Shown: piece after piece, positions 22,381-32,770 of the stretch | Numbering within the stretch: position 1 is the stretch's first letter | How the letters are laid out: each line of letters begins with the position of its first letter | Source of the DNA: Micrasema longulum | Taxonomy: Eukaryota; Arthropoda; Insecta; Trichoptera; Brachycentridae | DNA: 64,000 bases | Direction: 5' to 3' | Assembly (NCBI GenBank): GCA_022494885.1 | Contig: JAGVSM010000188.1 | Coordinates: 1 to 64,000, forward strand | Program-made: the position numbers and the translations under genes | The notes under the pieces: model-generated | What the model was told of the DNA's origin: nothing | The model's database searches: none | Seen by the model: only the letters and a program-made list of their open reading frames with translations

Positions 22381-23265
22381 CTAAGGGGCTATTTCACCAC
22401 CCCTGAGTAAGGTCATGATAAGAACTACTCGTCGAGTAAAACCAAAAATCTATTTCACCACCGCGAAGTAGCGCTATTTGGCGAGTAAAAGCCTGAGCAA
22501 ACTACTCAGAGCTCTTTCCTATGATTAACTGCTAATAACCTAGAGAAAAAACAAAATGGCGGCAAAACAATTTGACAGCCAGCGAAGATGGTTTGTGTTT
22601 CGATTTGTCAATTTAAAAAGCGTTTATTTTTATAAATTGTCTTATGAGATCGAAAGCGGGTGGAATTGGAGCTCGCGTTAAACTCCGCTTCTATGGACTT
22701 CCACGCTAAAGTTTTTTCCTTCCACAAAACATTGTCACTTTTTTATTTTCTATTACTTCTTTGTTGCGCAAAACTAGATATATCAATACTTTGCACCCAT
22801 TCGTACTAAAATTGACACTCCTTTCGCGCTTACTCTCCATTATATTACAGTTTAAAAACGCGCGCGGCGTGTAAAGTAATGAACGAATATAACTTTTTAA
22901 AATAAAATTCCTCAATTAGTGAAATAATTAATTTTAAAAGTTCCAATGAAAATTATAGGTATATCATAAAATTTTCTTAATTTAAAAAAAAAAATTAAAT
23001 TAATATTTTTGTCTAAAAAATAATCAAATAAATAACCCCCATAAAAAATGATTAAAACTAAAAGTTTTCATCTGAAACGTAAATAAACAATAACAGCGAA
23101 CAGCGTTTGTTGCGACGTTGCCGTACGAAGTCTCTGTTTAGCAAATCTGAGGATACTCATATGTCGTGAAAGCGCTGCCCGGTAATCGGGACTAATCAGA
23201 TTAATGTTATGTGATGATTAGTTATTCAATACTTTACTCAGGGGTGGTAAAATGGGCCCTTAAAG
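22381..23265. mobile_element. DNA transposon with terminal inverted repeats (possibly PIF/Harbinger-like)
   Basis: The left end, AAGGGGCTATTTCACCACCC and CTGAGTAAGGT, pairs with the right end, ACTTTACTCAGGGGTGGTAA and AATGGGCCCTT, as a terminal inverted repeat of roughly 28-35 bp about 0.88 kb apart. A second internal 'TTTCACCACCGCG' follows at 22452. Flanks are CTAA and TTAA, so a TA or TAA target is possible but not settled. No transposase motif is seen; the minus frame at 22706-22915 has no match. Class is tentative. Confidence 0.6.
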
Positions 23266-24324
23266 TTTTTCTTTTCATAAAGTATAAATATTATAATAAC
23301 ATGCGAATTTTATTTGATAAAGGCTGTGTTATTTAAATAAAATTAAAAAAAAAATTCTTATAAGAAACTTTGAACTTTTAAAAATGAAACTTACAAAAGA
23401 AATTCAAGTTATGATGTGGTGCCTACATATATACTGTAATATTTGTAATAATTATTTTAATTTGCAACTGATGTTCTAGTGTTGATTGATTTTATTTTTA
23501 ACTAATTTAAATTATTTTAACATGTTAATATTATCACAAGTAGGTGGTATAAGATCAGTTATGTTACATAGTGTTGTGGCGATTAAATCTACACATGTAC
23601 TTTGTCATATTTTTTTGCACGTGCAACTCCGTTTTGTCTATGAAATTTCGTATCTCGAGAAGCGAAGCGATTCTATGACGAACAAGCGAGAGCGGACGGA
23701 CCGGTGAACGGAACGCCGGACGAAGCCATTTTGGCCGAGTCTGCAATCGAAAGGACCCGAGAAATCCGTGTGAAATAAGTGCCACATAATAGCGTTGTTC
23801 TCAACCATTGAAGACTATTCTAGAGTCAAAATAATAATTACTTATATTCAACAGGGTACCTTTTAACTGTATATATTTTATAAGTAACCTTATATGTTCA
23901 CTGACTACGTGCAAATTCATAGCCAATATTGTCGAACCGGTAGAGAATATAACATTTGAACGCATTCTTAGAACATGTCGCAGAGCATCAATAATATCAA
24001 AGCAGAGGCACGATTTTTATTTGTCTATTAGCCTTTTGATTTCTTTTTTCGGAAGTAGTAATATCAAGAGGGCTGATGATGTAGTGAATTGCAGCTCATA
24101 TCCATATTGCTTTCTGATGAAAGTTTCTGTTTTGCGTTTTCGAGTAAATGCATGAAGATATGTCATAACCAAGCCAAACTATTTTTTGTGACCGGTAAAA
24201 CCATTCTTCAGCCCGTAAATTTTGAGGAGTAATCCAGTTTCGTCTCTGTAAATCAAGATGGTAGGTTTTCTTACTAGGTATTGGCATATTGCCAATGCAA
24301 AATTGCATAACATTTTCTAGATGG
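23266..24324. other. Intergenic; GC-richer patch at 23640-23780
   Basis: The patch has CTCGAGAAGCGAAGCG and GAACGGAACGCCGGACG, and is open on both strands (73 codons each). Neither product is recognised. It could be a fragment of an unknown element or a 5' UTR-like region. Confidence 0.35.
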
Positions 24325-24578
24325 ATTTAAGAAATCGTATTGTAGCATTTTTTTACTTGTATTTTAAAAGCACAAAATGGTTTCTAATGGTTTTGGAGAT
24401 TTATTGAAGAAATTGTATTGTAGTATTTTTTCACTTGTATTTTAAAAATACAGAGTTGTTTCTAATGGTTTTGTAGATTAATTTAAGAAATCGTTTTGTA
24501 GTATTTTTTACTTGTGTTTTAAAAATACAAAGTTGTTTCTCGTGGTTTTGTCAATTGATTAAAGAAATATTTTTGCTT
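24325..24578 (+). repeat. 78-bp tandem repeat, about 3.2 units
   Basis: Unit starts at 24331, 24409, 24487 and 24564 (GAAATCGTATTGTAGCATTT and relatives), each with ACTTGTATTTTAAAA and TGGTTTTG. Periods are 78, 78 and 77. Units differ by scattered substitutions. Non-coding. Confidence 0.85.
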
Positions 24579-24734
24579 AAACCATTATATCTACACTAGG
24601 TCTATATTATTCAAATAAGTGTTATCTATTGTGCAAAAGTGATTTGATTGGCAATTAAGTAAGGTTTATGTGAGATCAAGGTGTTTGTAAAGCTGGTAAA
24701 AAGACAGTAGAACTTTCTAATTCAACTAAATATC

Positions 24735-25165
24735 TTTAAATTTATTTCAACAAAGAGGAAGCACATTGTTGAGAAGGAAATATGAACGTCTAGGCATTTA
24801 CAGGGCTTATGACCTGTCATTGGCTGGTTTAAGTGGACACTTAACATACTGTGTAACATTCACAACTCTGCCAATGTTTCAAAATCCACATTTCCTCACC
24901 TCTTCCATCTGTTGACTTTTGTGAACTAAAGGAGCTGAAACCTTGGTGATATTCATCCGGCTGAACCAAATCGCCTACTAGGCAAAGCCTGAAAACTATT
25001 TTCCAATTTGGATACCTATTTTTTACCTAGACTTCCATATTCCCTTCTTAATAATGTTTTCTCTCTGTGTTGAAATAAATTTAAATATTAATAACTCCCT
25101 AGGGAGGAAATCCGGCTAGTCTGCAAGCATTTGGACAAACTCAAACATTGTTCAATTAAATCTGA
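24735..25165 (+). repeat. Palindromic repeat family P, long copy
   Basis: Near-complete copy. Order: TTTATTTCAACAAAGAGG, ATGAACGTCTAGGCATTTAC, AGGGCTTATGACCTGTCATT, GGCTGGTTTAAGTGGACACT, ACTGTGTAACATTCACAAC, internal TTCCATCTGTTGACTTTTGT, CATCCGGCTGAACC, then the inverted arm CTAGACTTCCATATTCCCTT, AACTCCCTAGGGAGG, TCTGCAAGCATTTGGACAAA. Non-coding with long inverted arms, like a foldback or MITE element. Confidence 0.75.
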
Positions 25166-25724
25166 TTTGACTCTTACTGGATGATAAGTTTGTTATATAA
25201 TTAGTTAGTCATAAGATATTCCACACCACCATTAATAAATTCAAGCATGGATTTATTATTCCTTGCAATTTGATTTTTTTTTCATTTTTATTTAAATATG
25301 TAAACAAATTAATAATAGATTCTAAGAAATTTTACGCCACCAGTTAAGTTATTCATAATTTACTGGTTCTATTCAACTTCATAGTGAGATAATATTTGAA
25401 CTTTTGAAATTCAAAAAACAATAAGTTTTATACATTGTAACGCCTCATTAGGAAGCATATATTTATAGACCTTTTTTGGTATCAATTGGAGTTATATTTT
25501 AAATATATTATAATAAAAATATGTTGAATTGGAAAATATATTTTACTCGAGGATTCGTGTGGTGCATAGGGCACGTGGGATGGAGGAGGTTTGCTTTGGT
25601 AAAAGGTTTTAATGGTCTCATGCTTTGCTCAGCTCATCTGGTCGGTGGATGGGACAGTTCAGGTGGGTGCTTCGCCCTCCAGAATTTCTTCATAATAGTG
25701 TATTATATTTATATGACAATATGC
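25166..25724. other. Intergenic; short hairpin
   Basis: An 80-codon plus frame (25521-25763) has no recognised motif. GGGTGCTTCGCCC near 25665 is a perfect small hairpin. Confidence 0.35.
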
Positions 25725-26690
25725 ACAAGGAGTTTTAGTCCCAAAACTTATGTATGGAAGTGAAACATGAAACTAACAGAGGAAGGATGAAAACCAAATG
25801 AACTTGATTAAAATGCGATCTCTTAGACGAATGTGCGGGAAATCAATGTATGAAAGTGTTACGAATGATGAAATCAGACCAGAGTGTAAATCTGAGTCAA
25901 GCATAATAAATAAGATTAAGACGGGGTCTCTGAGATGGTTCGGTTCGGTCATGTAGAACAAAATTTTTTTAAATATTTTTTTATATATATATTTGGACCC
26001 CTGTATTTAATAGACTTACGTGTCATGGACAAGGCTAAGGTACTCGGAATAAATAGTTTTTGTTTATCTAGGAAACAGGATGTTCGATCACTGAAATTGG
26101 TTTATTACCTTTATGAGTCCAATCATCATTGTTACAAAGTCCAAGAACAATGGCGCGTGATAACTACTTTTAACGACAGTGTAGCTAAATATTAAGAATA
26201 TTTCATCTTTCCTGCTTTCTGCTTCAAGATTATAGCAATGTCAACTGAAAAATGGACACTGAAATAACAGATATTAGATATTCTGTGAGTAAATATCATC
26301 GCATGGACAATAGTCATCGTTCCTTAATTTAAACCTAAATAGATAACTTCTCATAGCTCCGTGTCTGGTAAAAATTTGATTCGTTTAAAAAGTACTTTAG
26401 TGATGACGACGGAAGCTTGCTGCATCAGTCAGCGTTAGGAAAAATATTTCATCATGTAGAACGAATAGACGACACAGGAAGACGTGGCATGATCAGATAA
26501 ACCAAACTCTTAAGTCTGATCATGTCAAAAGCTGACAGACCCGAAGGGCATGTATGAAAAAATGAATGAATGTGGAAGAAGCTAGGAATATATGCCAAGA
26601 TAGAAGTGTGTGGCGGTCCATTTTCTCTGCCTATCCCTACGGGGAAATGTGTCTGTTGGCTTTTCAATAAAATAACATAAATTGAAATGA
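25725..26690 (+). pseudogene. RTE-type LINE 3' end, split by an insertion
   Basis: Left part: LMYGSETWKLTEE (one base lost at ETW), then NQMNLIKMRSLRRMCGKSMY, ESVTNDEIRPECKSESSIIN and KIKTGSLRWFG, the standard RTE ORF2 C-terminal path. It breaks after CATGTAGAAC (25950-25959). CATGTAGAAC recurs at 26453-26462, and the frame resumes: GAATAGACGAC, GGAAGACGTGGCATGATCAG, then MNVEEARN and the SLPIPTG-type end. A 52-base segment present in the 7.9-kb copy is missing after GACGAC. The tail is TGTCTGTTGGCTTTTCAATA. The 7.9-kb copy shows the uninterrupted site (CACGTAGAACGAATGGACG). Confidence 0.8.
25960..26452. mobile_element. About 493-bp insertion in the RTE relic
   Basis: Lies exactly between the two CATGTAGAAC copies, consistent with a 10-bp target-site duplication. 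It starts AAAATTTTTTTAAATATTTT and ends AGGAAAAATATTTCAT. There is no clear terminal inverted repeat or A-tail. The 86-codon frame at 25935-26195 begins outside the insert and is not considered a gene. Identity unknown. Confidence 0.6.
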
Positions 26691-27196
26691 AAAAATATAA
26701 TATTATTTGTCTTAGGGACTAACCAACCATATGGTGACGCGAGAGAGAGGCGCAAAAGTTAATTCCTCGATAGCTTAGAGAGCGCATGAACTGATCCAAG
26801 ATGGTCCAACAAGGTCAGCCAACACACACGTTACTAAGGACGTTTACTACCACTTAATGTATAATGGAAATCGACTCAATTGTTTTGAAATGTTCCCCGT
26901 CGCTCCACCAGATATTAAATGCGGGAATGATGCGGATGTTAAGTTCTTTCTTATTCTGCTTTGTGCATCAGTATTTTTAGATATTGGATGCGGTGACGAT
27001 AATAATGCTGATATTTTAGCGGTAACTTTATATAGCAAGATTGCGGTACGAATATTTTTTGTTGTTAGACTCTATATTAGACAAAATGTATTTTTATAAA
27101 TAATCTTATCTACCTAAATATGTGGCATCTTTTTTCGTATTTGTTAATTTTTACTAGGGGCATCCGCAGTACACGCTCAAAACATCAGTATCACCG
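26691..27196. other. Intergenic stretch
   Basis: Open both ways at 26847-27099 (63-80 codons) without recognised motifs. Confidence 0.35.
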
Positions 27197-27452
27197 TATC
27201 GTCATCATTCCTCTCTCCAACTCCATTGGTGCATATGACACTGCATCGGTAAACAAAATGCAGTGCATTTTGATCATCTGTTGCGTGAAGATAAGATCAT
27301 CAGTCTCACGCCTTAGGTGTTTGTCCAGAACGATGAAATATTGCAGTTTAAACAACCTTTAAAATATTTTTTTCACGTTCGCCCTGCCAGGAATCGATCC
27401 CACTACCTAAAACTTGGCAAGTGAACGCGCCAACCACCACACAATGAGGCGG
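27197..27452 (-). mobile_element. tRNA-derived SINE, family B, diverged full-length copy
   Basis: Minus strand: GCCTCATTGTGTGGTGGTTG, GCGCGTTCACTTGCCAAG, GTAGTGGGATCGATTCCTGG (B box), then the body with CGTGAGACTGATGATC and the 3' end CAATGGAGTTGGAGAGAGGA, ATGATGACG. Matches 31495-31767 in order. Confidence 0.65.
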
Positions 27453-27474
27453 ACTTATCTCCACTTGATTTTTG

Positions 27475-28305
27475 TTTGATAGCAACCTTTGCTCTGTGTC
27501 CAGGTGGATGAAAAATATATGAATATAGGAAACAAAAAAATAGAAATTACACCATCAATTGTAATAGAAAATGAAAAACTTAATGAAGTCACTGAAATTA
27601 AATATTTAGGTGTAATGTTGGATTCAAAACTTACATTTCACCAGAACGCTAAGATGGTATTAAATAAGATTGCAAAAAAAATATCAATTTTGGGAAGGAT
27701 CAGAAGATTTATTGATAAGGACTCTTGCAAAACTATTTACAAAGCAATTATTGAACCACACGTTAACTACTGTAGTAGCATTTTATTTTATCAAACAAAG
27801 AAAACATAGATAAACTAACTGTATTACAAAATAAAGCCTTTAGAATCATTTTGAAAAAAAAAAAAACAGATACACGAGGATAAAGTCGTTGGTAAATGAA
27901 ATGAAATTATTAACATATAAACAAAGAATATTTTACAATACAATGATATTTGTTCATAAATTATAAACTCTAATAAAAAAACAGAATTTTGGAAAAAAAT
28001 TAATCGGAACCAGCATGGACACGATCAGAATACTAGAGAAAAGAACAAAATTAGACTTCCATTTAGGAAAAAGGCAAAGTCACAAAATTCAATTTTATTT
28101 AAAGCAATTGAAAAGTATTACGAAATGGAAAAAATATTTAAGAAGAAAAAAACATATCAAAATTTAAAATAATGGTCAAGACATATGTGATAAACAATTT
28201 ATAAATTAAATATATTTGCAATGTTATTATTAGAACACACATAACAATATGTATGATATGTGTGCCCTACTTAAAGATTTAAATAAATAAAAAAAAAATA
28301 AAAAA
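27475..28305 (+). pseudogene. LINE ORF2 C-terminal part (jockey/CR1-like)
   Basis: Plus frame: KLNEVTEIKYLGVMLDSKLT, FHQNAKMVLNKIAKKISILG, SCKTIYKAIIEPHVNYCSSI (27570-27790): the 'KYLGVxLDxxLxFxxH' block through the thumb region. A frameshift at 27805 is followed by DKLTVLQNKAFRIILKKKK and, further on, the QNTREKNKIRLPFRKKAK basic block, then scattered stops. The end is TTAAAGATTTAAATAAATAA plus an A-rich tail at about 28300. The YADD core is lost by 5' truncation. Confidence 0.8.
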
Positions 28306-28531
28306 AATAGAACCAGAATCATGGACGATTGATTTAATTCGATGGCTGATGGTTTTAATAACAACTTTTATATTAATTTTGAGTTTTTCGTGTCTCTTAT
28401 ATTCCTGTATGCGAGTGATAATTTGCAGTATCCCTAAAACCCAACTTTTCAGGTAAAAACAAATTGGAATTTTTTAAAAAATTACTAATTCTAATGAAAT
28501 TCAAGTATTTTTCTAAAATATTTTTATTTTA

Positions 28532-28749
28532 TTTTTGCACCACAACAGGCCAGGAGGCCCAATTACAGCGGTGAATTACATCACAGAACACCCAGGCTTG
28601 AGAAAAATCACATTTTATTTTTGTGTTCTCACCGGGAATCGAACCAGGAACCTCCCGTCTGTGAGTCAAGCGTCTTTTTTTTTATTTTTTTTTTTTTTTA
28701 TTTTTTATTTTTACCACTACACCACGACCACTACACCACGGAGGCCGCC
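28532..28749 (-). mobile_element. SINE family A copy with A-box duplication
   Basis: Minus strand: GGCGGCCTCCGTGGTGTAGT, then a second CGTGGTGTAGTGGT immediately after the first (28713-28726 and 28727-28740 identical), then about 39 bases of A-rich sequence (28674-28712) before the head resumes at GACGCTTGACTCACAGACGG. B box GGTTCGATTCC (28637 region), body and GGCCTGTTGTGGTGC end are intact. The A-rich insert and duplication separate the A and B boxes and probably harm Pol III transcription. Confidence 0.8.
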
Positions 28750-29639
28750 AAAAATACACATTTAAAAAATATTTAGGAGTGCTGTATGTTTTTTGACTGT
28801 CATTTACTTCTTATTTGGTGTGGAGTTACAAAAATACAAAAAAAATGTTTGTTTATACCTAAAGAATGTTTGTATTTCATCATATTTGTTGTTACTGTAG
28901 TTTACCTCTCGCGTACATATTAAAGTTGTTACGTCCCCTTTTTGTCTTTTTTTAGTCATTGTGTATCGAACTGTATAAAAACTCGCCCTCATCAGTGAAA
29001 AAATACTTTGAATCCACAATTCGAGTTAAATTAATCGGAAACTGAATTCAATTCTACATGCATGTTAGTTAATTATGATTTTTTATCATGAAGCGGGAAT
29101 ATTGTGGAATTAAAACTCATTGATAGTGACCCAAACAAATACATTGCAATTTTGTATGTTACAAAAAATGCCACTCAAATAACATTGAACTGACGTGCGC
29201 TTCGCGAAGTGCTCTATCTGATTCGTATTTTCTTAGGTTTTTATCTGTAAGAAATAAGTGAAATTTACAAAAAATACGTGTTTTGTGTATTGCTTTTTTT
29301 ATTTATATTTTAATTATATGTCGGGATATAATATAAACTATTTATCTAAATAAACATATGAAAGACATTTTAACAATCTGTACGTGAAAAAATCAATGAA
29401 ATTGTAAATTACAGTATTTTGTGCCAGTCAAAATCTTTGTGGACAAACCTGGGATATTCGTCGTGAATTTTTTTTAAATATAATTATTGTTAAAAAAAAA
29501 CATGTTCTGTTTTAATATTATTTAACAATATATAATATAAAACATTAAACGAAAACTATCCCGAAACTATGAACCAATTTTGTCGTCAACCGGTGGCGTC
29601 TCAGATATTAGTGTAATAAAAATTAAATTGATATCAACA
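28750..29639. other. AT-rich intergenic stretch
   Basis: No recognised feature; the 71-codon minus frame at 28804-29019 has no motif. Confidence 0.4.
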
Positions 29640-29790
29640 ATGTTTTGAGTATGTTAAAATGTTTGCAGACATGCTGTATTTCTTCCGAAGGGAGTTTGTC
29701 TAGACTTCCATATTCTCTTCTCAAAAATTTTTTCTCTCTCTGTTGCAACAAATTTTCATTGATATCAATATTAACAATAGATGTCGATAG
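29640..29790 (-). repeat. Palindromic repeat family P, terminal arm
   Basis: TTTTGAGTATGTTAAAATGT, TTGCAGACATGCTG, GAAGGGAGTTTG, TCTAGACTTCCATATTCTCT, CTCTCTGTTGCAACAAATTT. Confidence 0.6.
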
Positions 29791-30370
29791 TTTTCACTAT
29801 AATGTCATTATTTATGATAAACCAATGCGCACGGTAATATAATATATTATCTTACCCAAGCATTATACAGAACAGATTTAATGCCTAACGTAAATTCCTT
29901 TTAAGGTGACATTGTAGAGTCGATCTAATTTTTATCAGTATCGTTTATAAAAATAAGTACGTGTTTTCAAGTATTTTAAATCGAAATCTCAATATTTTCA
30001 AAAGCCTTTAAAATATTCGTGGATATTTTACAGGAATCATTAAAAATAAAACACAACTCGGAGCAAAATCCACCTAATTACCGAAAATTCTTTGATCGTT
30101 CCTGAAATTAACCCTTGTAAATGTTTAAAGGGTTCTTTTTAGTAAGAGGCACCCATTAGGAAAATTGTTTCACGAATATTATATTGATGGCGTGCTGGCA
30201 TGGGACTTCTCTCATAAATTATCATTTTGATTCTTTAAGTGTTCAATTTAACGAAACAATATATGTTCGAGGTGCATCTTAAAAGTAAAATAATATTCTC
30301 ATCTAATGTATTTTTTATTTATGCTTTATTAAGTTAGTTTATCACATCTTAAGAACTTATATAAACTTTC
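29791..30370. other. Intergenic stretch
   Basis: No recognised feature. Confidence 0.4.
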
Positions 30371-30720
30371 AATAATATTACAATTTTTTGTCAAAATATC
30401 TTAATAACGTGTTTTGTCAAATTAATTTTAAATATTTAGATTTTTTCTATTTCCTTTATTTCTTTAGGTAACTCATTGTATAGCTTCAATCCCTTGTACA
30501 ATAAAGTTTTAAGATTCTATTTTTCTGCTCATTGGTAATCTTATCTTTTTTATATCCCTTGTTTCATATGAATGATATTGTTGGTTAAATTTTATTATTG
30601 TTTTTATTTTATTCATCCTATTTATTATATTATATTTAAAAAATTGCTAAATTGAGAACGTTCATTTAAATATATGTGTTTGATTAATGTTAAAAATTGT
30701 ATTTGGTTGTCATATTGTAT
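30371..30720 (-). pseudogene. LINE ORF2 C-terminal tail
   Basis: Minus strand: YHSYETRDIKKIRLPMSRKN, then, after a frameshift, KTLLYKGLKLYNELPKEIKE and IEKI stop (about 30590 to 30440), with FKINLTKHVI in the next frame. 'HxYxTR...IRLP' and 'YKGLxLYNxLPxxIK' are the terminal motifs of a CR1/jockey-like group and parallel 28000-28170 and 17790-17960. Sequence to about 30900 may be the same element, but too decayed to claim. Confidence 0.65.
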
Positions 30721-30899
30721 TTTAATTTGTTATTAATCACAAAAATCAACAGTTTGAAGAATTTAACAAACATGGATGTTCAAGAATACACAGCATACTG
30801 AATTTTTGAGTGTGCAAAGGTCATGTTCCTTATTCAGTATTTTTAATAACATATTTTTCCACACATTTGTTACGCCTTGCATTATCAAATTTTCGTATT

Positions 30900-31494
30900 T
30901 TTTGTAAAATAGACAATCATACGCCTTAACTTTAGCAAGTTTAATATAATATGGCGTTGCGTTATCACAATGTAGCGATATAAATAGATAATATTACTTA
31001 AGCGATTCATAATGAGCTTATCGATATAAGATGATTCTGATTTATTGAACGTTTTCCTAGCTTATGTGCTACAAGTTTATAGCAAATTTATGATTTTATC
31101 TCAAAGTACTAAGCAGAACTACTAAATTTAATAGAACGAGACATATTGTCAATAAAATCAAACAACGTAAAATATACGCTGGTTCTAATTTGATTCATGT
31201 TGAATATTTGCATTTTAAATAGAAATTCGATTTATAATTCCATTACATACGTTGAAAAACATTTTTAATGTTTGCATTTATAATATGTACAAACTTATAT
31301 TATTTAATTATGAAAAAAAATAATTTTCTCTTGTAAAAAATAATTGAACATTGTTATGCAGAAAGCAAGTCCACAATATTTAAAAAAAATATATATATGA
31401 TATGGGATACAGTTAGGTCTTTTCTTTGTTTTGTTAAAGGCAGTCGGGCCGCTTTCATACAAAAACTATAATATCAGCTTCTGAAAATACTGTT
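30900..31494. other. AT-rich intergenic stretch
   Basis: No recognised feature. Bases 31483-31494 are the left target-site duplication of the following SINE. Confidence 0.4.
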
Positions 31495-31767
31495 CGTCGG
31501 CCTCGTGGTGTAATAGTCAGCGCATTTGCCTACCATGCGAGAGGTCTCGGGTTCGATTCCCGATCCGATATGGTTGATATGAAATATTTATTTGAAAGGG
31601 TGTTTCACACCAGAATATTTAATAGTCCCTGGGCTGTTACCTGAAGCGTAAGACTGATCATCATACCTTCATGTTACAAAAAATAATCAAGATACGTTGT
31701 GATTTGTGTACCAATGCAGTGCCATATGCACCATTAGGTGCGCACAAAGAATGATGATGATGATGAT
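31495..31767 (+). mobile_element. tRNA-derived SINE, family B, intact with target-site duplication
   Basis: Head CGTCGGCCTCGTGGTGTAAT (A box TGGTGTAATAG, 31506-31516), GCGCATTTGCCTACCATGCG, B box GGTTCGATTCC (31550-31560); the anticodon-to-T arm resembles tRNA-Gly. Body: CCCTGGGCTGTTACCTGAAG, CGTAAGACTGATCATC. 3' end: GCACCATTAGGTGCGCACAA, AGAATGATGATGATGATGAT. Flanked by GAAAATACTGTT (31483-31494) and GAAAATAGTGTT (31768-31779), an 11/12 duplication. This copy defines the family for the other fragments. Confidence 0.85.
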
Positions 31768-31929
31768 GAAAATAGTGTTGACCACAAAAACGGCATTCTT
31801 CTATTTGCAGAAAACACCCACAGCACTAGAAAAATTTTACGGTTCTAGATTATGGTAACTAGATTCTTGTTATTTATTATGTAAATAAAAGACGAGTAAG
31901 AAAGACTTTTATCCCCAATTTTGGATTAT

Positions 31930-31972
31930 CCAGTGACCGGTTTCATCACTTTGCTGACATCTTCGAGACTGG
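31930..31972 (-). ncRNA. Hammerhead-like motif, second instance
   Basis: Minus strand: CCAGT, CTCGAAGA, hairpin TGTCA-GCAAAG-TGATG, AAAC, CGGTC, ACTGG. The outer CCAGT/ACTGG can pair and the inner hairpin pairs with wobbles. The core CTGATGA is changed to CTCGAAGA, so cleavage is unlikely. Probably a retroelement end of the same kind as 14052-14090. Confidence 0.3.
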
Positions 31973-32109
31973 TATATTTTTTTTTATTTATTTTTTTACC
32001 AAACTCTTTACTGACATGAATGTTTCCCAACCTGAAGGGCCACTGAATTTAGTTTGGTGTACCTGCACTATGTACATTACCACCATTACAAAACTGAAGT
32101 TAAATATTT

Positions 32110-32770
32110 CAAACTGAATTTATTTCAAAACTTATCACTTTCATTTGTACAAGTATTCTAAGTCTCTCCTCTTAGCCAAAATCCAGACTTGTACACTCCT
32201 CCTGAAAATGGCTTTCGTTTTGGAAAATTTTATATGTTCATCCAGGATATTGAACACTTTTGGGGCCACACAAGAGAAATTCCTCTGAGCAAACGCCGCA
32301 CGTGTTTTTGGAATAAAAATAATCAAATTACAGGAAAACCTCATACGAGAATTTTGCTGGGATCTACTCATGTAGCCGCATGACCAGAAATGTGTCAATG
32401 ACTCTTTTAAAAAAAAAAATCTAATGTTCAGTACCTTCAATTATTGGAACAATGTCTCAGATTGGAAAGTGGGGGGACAACTTAGCATCCCTCTAAGAAT
32501 AGATTTTTATACGTTTATTAGGGGGTTTATTATAGACGCAGTGCAACCTCCCCAGCCCACTATACCATAGGTTGCCATTGACTGAAAAATAGCAAAATAC
32601 ACCGTTCTGAGAGTGCCTTTATCCAAGATAAGTGAGCAGAATACATGACACAGTTTTCTTAATCTGGAAACCAGCGATTAGACCTGAACCTCCTATCATA
32701 GATTTTTGTCAATAGTTATTCCCAGATATTTAATGTACTCAACTGGGTATTTAATGTCGAAAAACGCTTT
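32110..32770 (-). pseudogene. LINE ORF2 C-terminal part (jockey/CR1-like), minus strand
   Basis: Minus strand from 32765: FDIKYPVEYIKYLGITIDKN (one stop), RLRKLCHVFCSLILDKGTLR, TVYFAIFQSMATYGIVGWGG (to about 32540), the RT palm end and thumb. A gap follows, then 32440-32141: RAAFAQRNFSCVAPKVFNIL, DEHIKFSKTKAIFRRSVQVW, a 'AxRNFxxxAPxxWNxLP...FKRxxxxxL' tail. Similar in order to the plus-strand copy at 1617-2160. The plus-strand frame at 32189-32383 is a shadow. Confidence 0.75.

Noticed and set aside
31495..31580. Possible functional tRNA gene (both internal boxes perfect)
   Set aside because: The ends do not pair as an acceptor stem. The sequence continues into a SINE body with target-site duplication.
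31740..31767. CRISPR-like or independent GAT satellite
   Set aside because: It is the short 3' tail of a SINE; there are no spacers, and the window is eukaryotic in character.
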